The notes under the pieces were generated by a model. That model saw only the letters and a program-made list of their open reading frames with translations. It did no database searches and had not been told where the DNA came from. Positions 8,263 through 16,400 of a DNA stretch of 64,000 bases are shown here, one piece after another. Source of the DNA: Reyranella massiliensis 521 (GTDB taxonomy: Bacteria > Pseudomonadota > Alphaproteobacteria > Reyranellales > Reyranellaceae). Position numbers and translations under genes: made by a program. The stretch is from contig CAMARK010000005.1 in the NCBI GenBank assembly GCA_945860205.1, forward strand, positions 1-64,000. The letters run 5' to 3'. Numbering within the stretch: the stretch's first letter is position 1; each line of letters opens with the position of its first letter.

Positions 8263-9980
8263 TGGCCCTCGATCTGGTGATCCGTGGCGGCACGGTCGTC
8301 GACGGCTCGGGCAAGGCCCGATTCACAGGGGATGTCGGCATCGCCGACGGCAAAATCGTCGAAGTTGGCCGCATCAAGTCGGTGGCCGCGCGCACCATCG
8401 ACGCCGATGGCTTGATCGTCTCGCCGGGCTTCATCGACGGTCACACCCACATGGATGCCCAGGTCGCGTGGGATCCGCTGGGCAGCTGCTCGTGCTGGCA
8501 CGGCGTCACCTCGGTGATCATGAGCAACTGCGGCTTTGCCTTGGCGCCTTGCAAGCCCGAGGACCGCGACTGGTATGCGCGCTGCCTCTCGGCGGTCGAG
8601 GATATCCCGACCGCGGCAATGGCGGCCGGGATCGACTGGACCTGGGAGACCTTCCCCGAATATCTCGCGACCGTGGAGCGCCTGCCCAAGGCGATCAACT
8701 ACGGCATGTATATCGGCCATTCGGCGCTGCGCATGTATGTCATGGGCAAGCGCGCGCTTTCGGAGAAGGCTACTGAGGACGACATGGTCCGCATGGCCGC
8801 CGCGGTGAAGGAAGCGCTACGCGCCGGCGCCATGGGTTTCTCCAGCTCGCGTGCCTCGACGCATGTGACGCCCGACGACACGCCGGTCGCGAGCCGCATC
8901 GCCGAGTGGGAGGAGATCGACCGCATCGTGGCGGCGATGGCCGAGCTCGATGCCGGCATCTTTCAGGTCGGCCCCGACATTGCGAGTGGTGCTGCGCACC
9001 GCGCCTTCCTCGCGCGCCTGCGCGAAGTAGCGCTCGCCTACAAGCGCCCGATCATGTTCGGCGTGCTGGCGACCAAGCAGGGCGACGATCCGACAGGTTG
9101 GGCCTACCAGACCAAGTATATCGACGACACCGTGGCCGCCGGCGGTCGCATGTTCGGCCAAGGCACGACGCGCTCGATCAATGCGATCTTCTCGCTGAAG
9201 TCCTATCTGCCGTTCGACGTGCTGCCGGCGTGGCGCAAGGTCCGCGACCTGCCGATGGCCGAGCAGAAGCGGCGCCTGGCCGATCCCGAGGTGCGACGCG
9301 AACTGGTGGCGGCCGAGGGCCGAATGAAGCCACGCGACAACGTCTTCCAGGGAGGAGGGGCCGCGACCACGGATCCGCGCAAGCCGGACTATTCCAACCT
9401 GTACGCCATGAACGGCGTCGACTGGGACGATCCGACGGTCGAGCAGCTCGCCCGGGCGCGCGGACAGCATCCGGTCGAAGTCATGATCGACCTGTCGCTG
9501 GCCAACGAGAACCAGGTCTATGTTCAGCCGCTGGTCAATGAATCGCCGGACGACGTGCTCGGCATCCTGAAGCACGACCGCACGCTCGCCACCTTCTCGG
9601 ACTCCGGCGCCCATGTGGCGCAGGAGATGGGCTCGTCGCTGCAAACGCATCTGCTGAGCTACTGGGTGCGCAAGCGCGGCGCCTTCACGCTCGAGCAGGC
9701 GGTCAAGAAGATCACCCATGACAATGCGCGGGCCTGGGAACTCAATGACCGCGGCCTCGTGCGCGAAGGTTATCGCGCGGATGTCGTGCTGTTCGAGGAG
9801 AACGGCATCCGGCCGTGCCTGCCGACGGTGGAAACGGACCTGCCCGGCGGCGCCCGCCGTCTGGTGCAGAAGGCCGAGGGCATCCAGGCCACGCTCGTGA
9901 ATGGTGCCGTGGCTTTCGAGAACGGCGAGTCGACCGGGGCTTACTTCGGCCAGGTTTTGAAGGGCAAGCTGGCGTCATGA
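8262..9980 (+). CDS. N-acyl-D-amino-acid deacylase-type amidohydrolase
   Basis: A 572-residue metal-dependent amidohydrolase. The N-terminal strand LVIRGGTVVDGSGKARF and PGFIDGHTHMD carry the HxH metal pair. GHSALR, GAMGFSSSR (a D-aminoacylase family hallmark) and FSDSGAHVAQEMG with the catalytic Asp follow. The C-terminal GYRADVVLFEE is the usual composite beta-sandwich return. Family members hydrolyse N-acyl-D-amino acids or cyclic amides in the cytoplasm; substrate specificity cannot be fixed here. It is coupled to the SnoaL-like gene upstream (TGATG) and to the small exported protein downstream (ATGA at 9977). Confidence 0.85.
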   Translation: MALDLVIRGGTVVDGSGKARFTGDVGIADGKIVEVGRIKSVAARTIDADGLIVSPGFIDGHTHMDAQVAWDPLGSCSCWHGVTSVIMSNCGFALAPCKPEDRDWYARCLSAVEDIPTAAMAAGIDWTWETFPEYLATVERLPKAINYGMYIGHSALRMYVMGKRALSEKATEDDMVRMAAAVKEALRAGAMGFSSSRASTHVTPDDTPVASRIAEWEEIDRIVAAMAELDAGIFQVGPDIASGAAHRAFLARLREVALAYKRPIMFGVLATKQGDDPTGWAYQTKYIDDTVAAGGRMFGQGTTRSINAIFSLKSYLPFDVLPAWRKVRDLPMAEQKRRLADPEVRRELVAAEGRMKPRDNVFQGGGAATTDPRKPDYSNLYAMNGVDWDDPTVEQLARARGQHPVEVMIDLSLANENQVYVQPLVNESPDDVLGILKHDRTLATFSDSGAHVAQEMGSSLQTHLLSYWVRKRGAFTLEQAVKKITHDNARAWELNDRGLVREGYRADVVLFEENGIRPCLPTVETDLPGGARRLVQKAEGIQATLVNGAVAFENGESTGAYFGQVLKGKLAS

Positions 9981-10222
9981 AGCCGATTCTTCTCGCGCTT
10001 GCCCTGACCTTCGCGGCCGGCTCCGCCTCGGCCCAGACCAAGCCTAATCCGGCCGGCACGATCGGCAGTGCCGATGCCAAGGTCCGTCTGCAGACCCTGG
10101 GCTACAAGGACATCCACGATCTGCGGCGCGGCGCCGACGGCCAATGGACGGCCAAGGCGACGAAGGGCAATGGTGAGAAGTCCGTAACGGTCAATCCCCG
10201 CGGACCGGTGGTCGCCCGCTAG
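9977..10222 (+). CDS. Small exported PepSY-like protein
   Basis: An 81-residue protein with a signal peptide (MKPILLALALTFAAGSASAQ) and a mature domain of about 60 residues. SADAKVRLQTLGYKDIHDL and RGADGQWTAKATKG align with the C-terminal domain of the protein at 7298, so the two are paralogues; this copy lacks the Pro/Thr linker. The ATG overlaps the amidohydrolase TGA as ATGA, which fixes the start and implies co-translation. It is probably periplasmic; function unknown. Confidence 0.75.
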   Translation: MKPILLALALTFAAGSASAQTKPNPAGTIGSADAKVRLQTLGYKDIHDLRRGADGQWTAKATKGNGEKSVTVNPRGPVVAR

Positions 10223-10291
10223 GCGATTACAACTATTCGCCGTACCAGGCTTGTGCGAAGATGGCGCCCAAGCTTGGCTGATGACGCGACA

Positions 10292-11008
10292 ATGAACCCC
10301 CCCGTCTATGACTATGAAGAGCGGATTCCCGCGGGGTACTACGACGAAATCTTCCGGCGGGGGGCAGGTGTCCGTTATAGCTGGCACGAACTGAAGTTCA
10401 GGGCCGTCGCGGCACATCTTGCCCAAACAAAGAAGCTGCTCGATATCGGATGCGGGCCGGGGACGTTCGTCGGCAACTATGCCGGTGACACCGAGGCGCT
10501 GGGCATCGATTCCAGCGCCTTGCAGATCGACTACGCTTGCCGGCATTACGGGACCCGGCACCATCGCTTTTCCACGCAATCGGTCGCCAACCTCATCGAA
10601 GCCGGGGAATGCTTCGATACGATAACCATGATCGAGCTGATCGAGCATCTTGCCCCGGAGGAGGCGACGCAACTGCTTGCCCAGTCGCGGCAACTGCTGT
10701 CGTCCGATGGTATGCTGATCGTAACGACGCCCAACTATGCCTCGCTTTGGCCAGTCATCGAGATGGGCGTCAATCTGGTGTCGCGGGTGAGCTATGAGGC
10801 GCAGCACATCAACAAATACCGCCGTGGCCGGCTGGTTCGTCATCTGAAGGATGCCGGCTTTGGCCGAGTGACGGTCAGGACCGCCGTCGGTCTGGCGCCG
10901 TTTGCCGCGGTGTTCGGCGCGAAGCCGGCGCAATGGCTGCAGGCACTGGAGGCGGCAACGCGGAATCTCGGGTGCGGAAATCTGTTGCTGGCAGTGGCGA
11001 GGTCATGA
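10292..11008 (+). CDS. Class I SAM-dependent methyltransferase
   Basis: A 238-residue methyltransferase with motif I LLDIGCGPGTF at about residue 50, a motif II region LGIDSSALQIDYA, MIELIEHLAPEE (the UbiG/COQ5-like acidic-hydrophobic motif) and GMLIVTTPNYASLWP. This subtype (methyltransferase domain 11) often acts on lipid- or sugar-linked substrates. ATG 10292 is chosen because homology-like sequence (MNPPVYDYEERIP) begins there; the open frame extends upstream without resemblance to the family. Its TGA overlaps the ATG of the glycosyltransferase (ATGA), so it belongs to a three-gene coupled cassette probably involved in envelope glycan or glycolipid modification. Confidence 0.83.
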   Translation: MNPPVYDYEERIPAGYYDEIFRRGAGVRYSWHELKFRAVAAHLAQTKKLLDIGCGPGTFVGNYAGDTEALGIDSSALQIDYACRHYGTRHHRFSTQSVANLIEAGECFDTITMIELIEHLAPEEATQLLAQSRQLLSSDGMLIVTTPNYASLWPVIEMGVNLVSRVSYEAQHINKYRRGRLVRHLKDAGFGRVTVRTAVGLAPFAAVFGAKPAQWLQALEAATRNLGCGNLLLAVARS

Positions 11009-12105
11009 CCGCGGTCTCGATCATCGTGCCGACCTACAATGAGGCGAAGAACCTCGCCGCCTTGTACGCAGGCGTTGCAGGCGCGCTCCGCGACATTTCC
11101 TGGGAGATCGTCTTCGTCGACGACAATTCACCCGATGGCACCGCAGATATCGCCCGCGATCTGGCGCGTCAGCACGACAATGTCCGTTGCATCCAGCGCA
11201 TCCAGGAGCGCGGCCTGTGCTCGGCCGTGCAGTGGGGGGTTCAGGCGGCACACGGCGACGTCGTCGTGGTGATGGACGGCGATCTCCAGCACGACCCGGG
11301 CCTGATCCCGCGGATGATGGAGGAACTGGGCAAGGGCCAGGACATCGTCTCCGGCTCGAGGTTCCTGTCCGGTTCCCGCGCCGGGGGATTGCCGTCGGAG
11401 CTTCGCAACAGCCTGTCCGTCTACGGCAACAAGCTGATCAACCTCTATCTTGGTATCCGGCTGACCGACCCGCTGACGGGCTTCTTCGCCACGACTCGGG
11501 CGCTGTTCCTGCGGTCCATTCCCCGCATGCAGGCGGATGGCTTCAAGGTCTTCTTCGATTTGATCTATTACAATCGGAAGGCCGCCATCAAAGAGTTGCC
11601 GCTCGACTTTCGCGCCCGGCAGCATGGCAGCTCAAAGCTTGAGCTCTATGTGATCTGGCTGCTTCTCTGCGACATGATCTCGAAATTGTCCCGTGGCCTT
11701 GCGCCGCCCAGGCTCGTCAGCTTCGTCGGCGTCGGGTTGATCGGCTCAAGCGTCCATTTTTCCGTGCTCTACACCAGCCTGTCGGCAGGAGCGGTGTTTT
11801 GGGTTTCGCAGGCCATTGCCACGGTGATGGCGATGATCTTCAACTTCACCCTCAACAACATCCTCACCTACACCGATCACCGGCTCGTGGGCGCCACCTT
11901 CTACAAGGGCCTGCTGCTGTATAGCTTCATCGCGTCTTTCGGGATCGTCGCCAACGTCAGCACGGCGCAACTTACCTACGAGCTTTTCCAGTTCCATACG
12001 TTCCTCGCTGCCTGCATGGGCATCTTGATCGACATCGTCTGGAGATTCGTCATTTCGAATCGATTGATCTGGGGGAACTCGTCGATCTTCAAGAAGGCTG
12101 CATGA
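11005..12105 (+). CDS. GT2 glycosyltransferase fused to a GtrA-like membrane domain
   Basis: A 366-residue protein. Residues 1-230 form a GT-A glycosyltransferase of the dolichyl/polyprenyl-phosphate sugar synthase type: SIIVPTYNE, the VDDNSPDGT nucleotide-binding Asp pair (39-40), and MDGDLQHD (91-93) as the metal-binding DxD. Residues 237-355 are four membrane helices typical of GtrA-like domains (LVSFVGVGLIGSSVHFSVLY, FNFTLNNILTY). Known relatives make polyprenyl-phosphate-linked mannose or glucose at the inner membrane, with GtrA helping flip the lipid-linked sugar. It is coupled by ATGA overlaps to both neighbours, so it probably supplies the donor for the membrane protein encoded next. 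Confidence 0.87.
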   Translation: MTAVSIIVPTYNEAKNLAALYAGVAGALRDISWEIVFVDDNSPDGTADIARDLARQHDNVRCIQRIQERGLCSAVQWGVQAAHGDVVVVMDGDLQHDPGLIPRMMEELGKGQDIVSGSRFLSGSRAGGLPSELRNSLSVYGNKLINLYLGIRLTDPLTGFFATTRALFLRSIPRMQADGFKVFFDLIYYNRKAAIKELPLDFRARQHGSSKLELYVIWLLLCDMISKLSRGLAPPRLVSFVGVGLIGSSVHFSVLYTSLSAGAVFWVSQAIATVMAMIFNFTLNNILTYTDHRLVGATFYKGLLLYSFIASFGIVANVSTAQLTYELFQFHTFLAACMGILIDIVWRFVISNRLIWGNSSIFKKAA

Positions 12106-14375
12106 TGCTGGACAGGCTGAAGCGGGCCTTGCTCGAGCCTGCGAACAACCTTCAGGTCTGCGGCTTCATCTGCCTCGCCGCTGCCGTGCTGATGCTGGCC
12201 GAAGTCTTTGCCATCGATTCCAGAGGTGTTTTCCTGGCCGTGGCCGCCGTGACGGGCCTTTGCGCACTGTCACTCGTCTATGCCGCATCGAAGGGCGCGT
12301 TTTCCCGGCTCGACCTTCGCCTTGCCCGCCTGGGAACGCACGCCGTTTTTCCCGTTCGACCGGGCAATCCGTATCGTCCCAGCGCTCTTTCCATTCTGCT
12401 CTATGGCGCCGGAGTCATCGGCGCCGTCGGCGGCTACAGCTATCTCGCCCTGGCCGACGCCGGCACGATCTCCTCCGAGGCCGACCTCGTGGACTGGGGG
12501 CGCCTCGACAAGCGCCCGATGGTGCTGGGCTATCTGGTCGTGGTGGCATTCGTCGCCTTTCACTGGTTCATGGTCGGCTTCTTTTTCGAGCCGGCAGCTG
12601 TCAATCGTCGCGGAACCGATGCTTCGATAGGCTGGCCGGCCAGGCTGGCGGGTGGCGTGGCCATCGCGCTACTGGCCTATTGCTGGATAGCGCTTCCCGC
12701 CCTTCGCAGCGTAGCTCCCGAAGCTGGCGGCGGCATGGCCAGGTTCTACGATCTTCATTCCCATGTTCATCTTGGCGCCCTGGAACAGATCCGGTTGGGC
12801 GCGGTGCCGTACCTGGAGGCACAGACGCAGTATGGCCTCGGCAACCAACTGCTGATGTATTTCCTCGTCAATGTCGTGCACTTCAGCAATCACGGCTTCT
12901 ACGCCGCGAACATTCTGCTCAACGCAGTGTGCGTGGTGGGCTTCTTCGTTCTTCTGCAGCAAGCCCTGGGCTTTCGCTGGGCCCTCGCTGGATTGATCGG
13001 CTGGATAGTGCTGCCAAGCCCCTACAGCGTCGTCGATTTCACCGGATGGGCCATCTTCACGCGCTGGCTGGCGATCCCGATCCTGGCCTTGCTGCTGGCC
13101 CATCGGCTGCTCGCCGTGGGCCCCGGCAGGGGGACGTGGCTCGTGGCGTGTGGGGCGGGGATCATCTGGGGTCTCGGGGGATTTCTCAGCCAGGAGAATT
13201 TTTCCGGCGGTTTCCTGGTGCTTCTGTTCGCCCTGACACTGTTCGGACCTGCCTCCGGCATGGGATTGCGGCTCATCGCCCAATTCGCCGCTGCGTTCAT
13301 CGGATGCGGTGTGATCACCTTCGCTGTGCTGGTCTCGAGTTTCCTCGGCGTAGCACACTTGCTCGAAGCATTTGCCTTGGCCAACGCCAAGTCCGGCCTG
13401 GTGATGGCCGGCCACTCCAATTCGATCTGGTCCGACGATCTTGGCCTGTCGCTGGCCTTCAAGGTCCTGAACGGGCGGCTCTATACGACTTTCGGTTCCT
13501 ACGGCGAGCTTGTTGAACTGCTTGAAACCTACGGCCTCGCGATCCTGTTGGTGGTCGCCATGGGGCTGTTCGCGGGCGTTCTTGGCCGGCGCCGGCGTTC
13601 TCTGAGGGACGGGGAGCGGACGTTTCTCTGGAAGTTCGGCGCCGTCGCGGTCGGTGCCTACGTGCTCCATCTCTTCACACTGCTTCGCTCCGACGCTTCG
13701 CATCTCGCCGGACCGTCATTTCTGCTGCCGTTGTTCCTGCTGATGCTGCCGCTGTTTGTCTGGCGCTTTGTTCCACGCGGACCGCTGGGCGTCGGCGTAT
13801 TGGTGGTATCGATGGGCTTCATTGCCGGGTCGGCGATTGCCGAACGCCATGAGGTCGGGCGCAAGATCGGTGATCTCGGGAATGTCTGGAAGGACACGAC
13901 CGCCTCCCTCGCCATCTATCGCGAGCTTCGAAGCTTCAGGGGGCAATCGACGGATCTGACCTCGCGCTATTCTCCAATCCCGCGGTATCAAAAAGCCTTT
14001 CGCGCCGACAAGGATTTCGGCGAGGCTCAGGAACTGTTCGGCCTGCTCCATGAACGGTTGCTCGGTCGTCCGGTCGAGCTGGGTTTCTACAGGGTGGATG
14101 GCCTCGTGGAGAATCCCGATTCATTCTATTTCCTCGGCGGCTTCCGGTCGGTCTCCGGCATCACTTCGCCCAAGAACAGCATCTGGCTGAAATCGGAGGA
14201 GGAGGCCTGGATCAGGAAGCTTGCCGGCGCCCGAGGCGCGTGCGTCTTCTTCGAGCCCGAACCCAAGGGCAAACTGTTCGAGGCATGGATGAGGTCGGTC
14301 CAGCCGCCAGGCACGATTGTTCTGGAGCCGATCGTCGGGAAGCGCGCCTACGGCGTCTTGGCCTGCAAGAGCTGA
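12102..14375 (+). CDS. Large multi-pass membrane protein, possible GT-C type glycosyltransferase
   Basis: A 757-residue protein with about a dozen predicted membrane helices in the first 580 residues, then a soluble tail of about 175 residues. After an early helix it has RFYDLHSHVHLGALEQI and GAVPYLEAQTQYG. This resembles the acidic loop plus 'G-x-x-P-Y' block of GT-C enzymes (PMT/ArnT-like) that use polyprenyl-phosphate sugars. The resemblance is weak, so the role is inferred mainly from coupling to the GT2-GtrA gene upstream. The start overlaps its stop as ATGATG; ATG 12102 or 12105 are both possible. The C-terminal tail ends in a family-unassigned alpha/beta-looking region (FYFLGGFRS, FFEPEPKGKLFEAWM). 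Function unproven. Confidence 0.7.
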   Translation: MMLDRLKRALLEPANNLQVCGFICLAAAVLMLAEVFAIDSRGVFLAVAAVTGLCALSLVYAASKGAFSRLDLRLARLGTHAVFPVRPGNPYRPSALSILLYGAGVIGAVGGYSYLALADAGTISSEADLVDWGRLDKRPMVLGYLVVVAFVAFHWFMVGFFFEPAAVNRRGTDASIGWPARLAGGVAIALLAYCWIALPALRSVAPEAGGGMARFYDLHSHVHLGALEQIRLGAVPYLEAQTQYGLGNQLLMYFLVNVVHFSNHGFYAANILLNAVCVVGFFVLLQQALGFRWALAGLIGWIVLPSPYSVVDFTGWAIFTRWLAIPILALLLAHRLLAVGPGRGTWLVACGAGIIWGLGGFLSQENFSGGFLVLLFALTLFGPASGMGLRLIAQFAAAFIGCGVITFAVLVSSFLGVAHLLEAFALANAKSGLVMAGHSNSIWSDDLGLSLAFKVLNGRLYTTFGSYGELVELLETYGLAILLVVAMGLFAGVLGRRRRSLRDGERTFLWKFGAVAVGAYVLHLFTLLRSDASHLAGPSFLLPLFLLMLPLFVWRFVPRGPLGVGVLVVSMGFIAGSAIAERHEVGRKIGDLGNVWKDTTASLAIYRELRSFRGQSTDLTSRYSPIPRYQKAFRADKDFGEAQELFGLLHERLLGRPVELGFYRVDGLVENPDSFYFLGGFRSVSGITSPKNSIWLKSEEEAWIRKLAGARGACVFFEPEPKGKLFEAWMRSVQPPGTIVLEPIVGKRAYGVLACKS

Positions 14376-14382
14376 TCGCGCG

Positions 14383-15417
14383 TCAGCCGAGTTCCCTGCG
14401 CACGATCGCGGCGCCGGCTGCCAGGGACTTCAGCTTTCCGAACGCCGTTGCGCGCGGCAGGTACTTCATGCCGCAATCGGGCGCCGGCAGCAGCTTGTCG
14501 GGCGAAAGGTATTTCAGGCCGGCGCGGATGCGGCCGGCGATCTTCTCCGGCGTCTCGATCTCCGGATCGTTGAGGTCGATGACGCCAAGCATGACTTTCT
14601 TCGGTGCGAGATCCTTCAGCACGCCTAGGTCGATCTTGGGTTGGGCCGATTCGATGGAGATTTGCTGGGCGATGGTGTCGGCGAGCTGCGGCAGGAACGA
14701 ATAGCCGGTGGGCTTGCTGAGGCCGGGCACCACGGCGGCGTAGCCGAAGCAGAGATGGATGACCGTGGGCACGCTGATGCCCTGGAGTGCCCGATTGATG
14801 ACCTTCACCGCGTAGCGGCTGGCCTCCTCCGGGTTGTTGCGCAGCCATGGCTCGTCGAGCTGGATCACATCGGCGCCGGCCTTGACGAGGTCATGCGCCT
14901 CCTCGTTCACCGCCGCGGCATAGTCCATGCACATCGCCTCTGCATCCTTGTAGAACTCGTCCTTGACCTGCTGGCCCATGGTGAAGGGGCCGGGGAGTGT
15001 GATCTTGGCCGGCCGGTCGGTGTTGGCGCGCAGGAACTGCATGTCACGCACCTCGACCGGCCGCGTGCGCCGGAGCTTGCCGACGACACGCGGCACCGGC
15101 GTCTTCTGGCCCGACCGCGTCATCACGTAGCCGGGGTTGTCCTGGTCGATGCCGTCCAGCGCCGTGGCGAAATGGTTGGAATAGCTTTCGCGCCGCATCT
15201 CGCCGTCGGTGATGATGTCGATGCCGGCCCGCTCCATGTCGCGGATGGCGAGCAGGGTGGCGTCGTCCTGCGCCTGCTGCAGGTAGGCCTCGGGCACGCG
15301 CCAGATCTCCTTCAGGCGCGTGCGCGGGACGACCTTCGACAGCATCTCGCGGTTCACCAGCCAGTCCGGCTGCGGGTAGCTGCCGACGACGGTGGTTTGG
15401 AGAAGCGGTTCGTTCAT
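14383..15417 (-). CDS. MetE C-terminal-like methyltransferase family protein
   Basis: A 344-residue protein similar to the C-terminal domain of cobalamin-independent methionine synthase. It starts TTVVGSYPQPDWL and has ITDGEMRRESYSNHF, LPGPFTMGQQ and VIQLDEPWLRNNPEEA. The zinc ligands are in place: H221-x-C223 (IHLCFG), E256 (SIESAQ) and C315 (PDCGMKYL). It is therefore probably an active zinc-thiolate enzyme, but the substrate is unlikely to be only homocysteine because the N-terminal half is absent and the gene is linked to a Bug receptor. ATG 15417 overlaps the Bug stop (TGATG); GTG 15420 is the alternative. It is the last gene of the operon that begins at 18712. Confidence 0.82.
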   Translation of the reverse strand: MNEPLLQTTVVGSYPQPDWLVNREMLSKVVPRTRLKEIWRVPEAYLQQAQDDATLLAIRDMERAGIDIITDGEMRRESYSNHFATALDGIDQDNPGYVMTRSGQKTPVPRVVGKLRRTRPVEVRDMQFLRANTDRPAKITLPGPFTMGQQVKDEFYKDAEAMCMDYAAAVNEEAHDLVKAGADVIQLDEPWLRNNPEEASRYAVKVINRALQGISVPTVIHLCFGYAAVVPGLSKPTGYSFLPQLADTIAQQISIESAQPKIDLGVLKDLAPKKVMLGVIDLNDPEIETPEKIAGRIRAGLKYLSPDKLLPAPDCGMKYLPRATAFGKLKSLAAGAAIVRRELG

Positions 15418-16388
15418 CACTGGAGCTTGATGTCGGCCTTCTTGGCCAACGCTGCGTTTTCCATGACCTCGCGCGCGACGATCGCGTCGAGCTCGGCCGG
15501 TGTGGTCGGCGAGGAGTCGGTGCCGAGCGCGGCCAGCCGTTCCTTGACCTCGGGCGAGTCGAGCGCCTTCTTCACCTCGGCATTGAGCTTGGCGATGATC
15601 GCGGGCGGCGTCCCGGCCGGCGCGAACAGGCCGACCCAGAAATTGTAGCCGCTGTCCTTGAAGCCCTGCTCCTCGGTGGTCGCAAGGTCGGGCAGCACCG
15701 ACGAACGCTTGGGGCTGCCGTTGGCAAGTGCCACCACGCGGCCGTCGCGGATCAGCGGCAACGCGGCGATCACGGGGCAGAAGTAGATATCGGTGCGGCC
15801 GTTCATCGTGTCGCCGAGCGCCTCGGGCGTGCCTTTATAGGGGACGTGCACCGTGTCGATGCCGGCTGCGAGCTTGAACTTCTCGGCGTTCATGTGGGTG
15901 CCGCTGCCGGTGCCGGCGGTCGCATAGGTGAGTTTGCCCGGCTCCGCTTTCGCAGCCTTCACATAGTCGGCCGCGGTCTTCCAGCCCTTCGACGGCGAGG
16001 CGACCATGATGTTGGGCTGCACGGCCAGCAGGCTGACCCCCGGAAGATCCTTCACGGTGTCATAGGGCATGGTGGGATAGATCGCGGCATTGACCGTGTG
16101 CGCCGAGGAGTTGGCGAGCAGCGTGTAGCCGTCGGGTGCCGCCTTGGCGACCTGGTTCGCGCCGATCGTTCCGCCGGCCCCGGGCTTATTCTCGACGATG
16201 ACCGTCTGGCCCAGGTTCTTGGACATGACCGCCGCCAGGGCGCGTGCCGTGACGTCGGTGGCGCTGCCTGCCGTGAAGGGCACGACGATGTTGATCTGTT
16301 TGGTGGGATAGTTCTGCGCCGACGCGGGCAGGGCGGCGAGCGCCACTGCGAGTGCCCCTGTGAGCGCAAGTGCGATCAGACGTGTCAT
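15417..16388 (-). CDS. Bug-family tripartite tricarboxylate transporter receptor
   Basis: A 323-residue periplasmic binding protein. It has a Sec signal peptide (MTRLIALALTGALAVALAALPASAQ) followed at once by NYPTKQINIVVPFTAGSATDVTARAL, the canonical Bug N-terminus with the conserved Tyr-Pro. GQTVIVENKPGAGG, VHVPYKGTPEAL and the C-terminal PAGTPPAIIAKLN are further family blocks. It captures a small carboxylate or related solute for a TctAB-type permease, which is not encoded in this window. This intact copy is a useful in-window comparison for the broken Bug gene at 1450-2427. It is coupled to the MetE-like gene by TGATG and lies 12 bases from the amidohydrolase upstream. Confidence 0.9.
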   Translation of the reverse strand: MTRLIALALTGALAVALAALPASAQNYPTKQINIVVPFTAGSATDVTARALAAVMSKNLGQTVIVENKPGAGGTIGANQVAKAAPDGYTLLANSSAHTVNAAIYPTMPYDTVKDLPGVSLLAVQPNIMVASPSKGWKTAADYVKAAKAEPGKLTYATAGTGSGTHMNAEKFKLAAGIDTVHVPYKGTPEALGDTMNGRTDIYFCPVIAALPLIRDGRVVALANGSPKRSSVLPDLATTEEQGFKDSGYNFWVGLFAPAGTPPAIIAKLNAEVKKALDSPEVKERLAALGTDSSPTTPAELDAIVAREVMENAALAKKADIKLQ

Positions 16389-16400
16389 GGTTTCCTCCCA

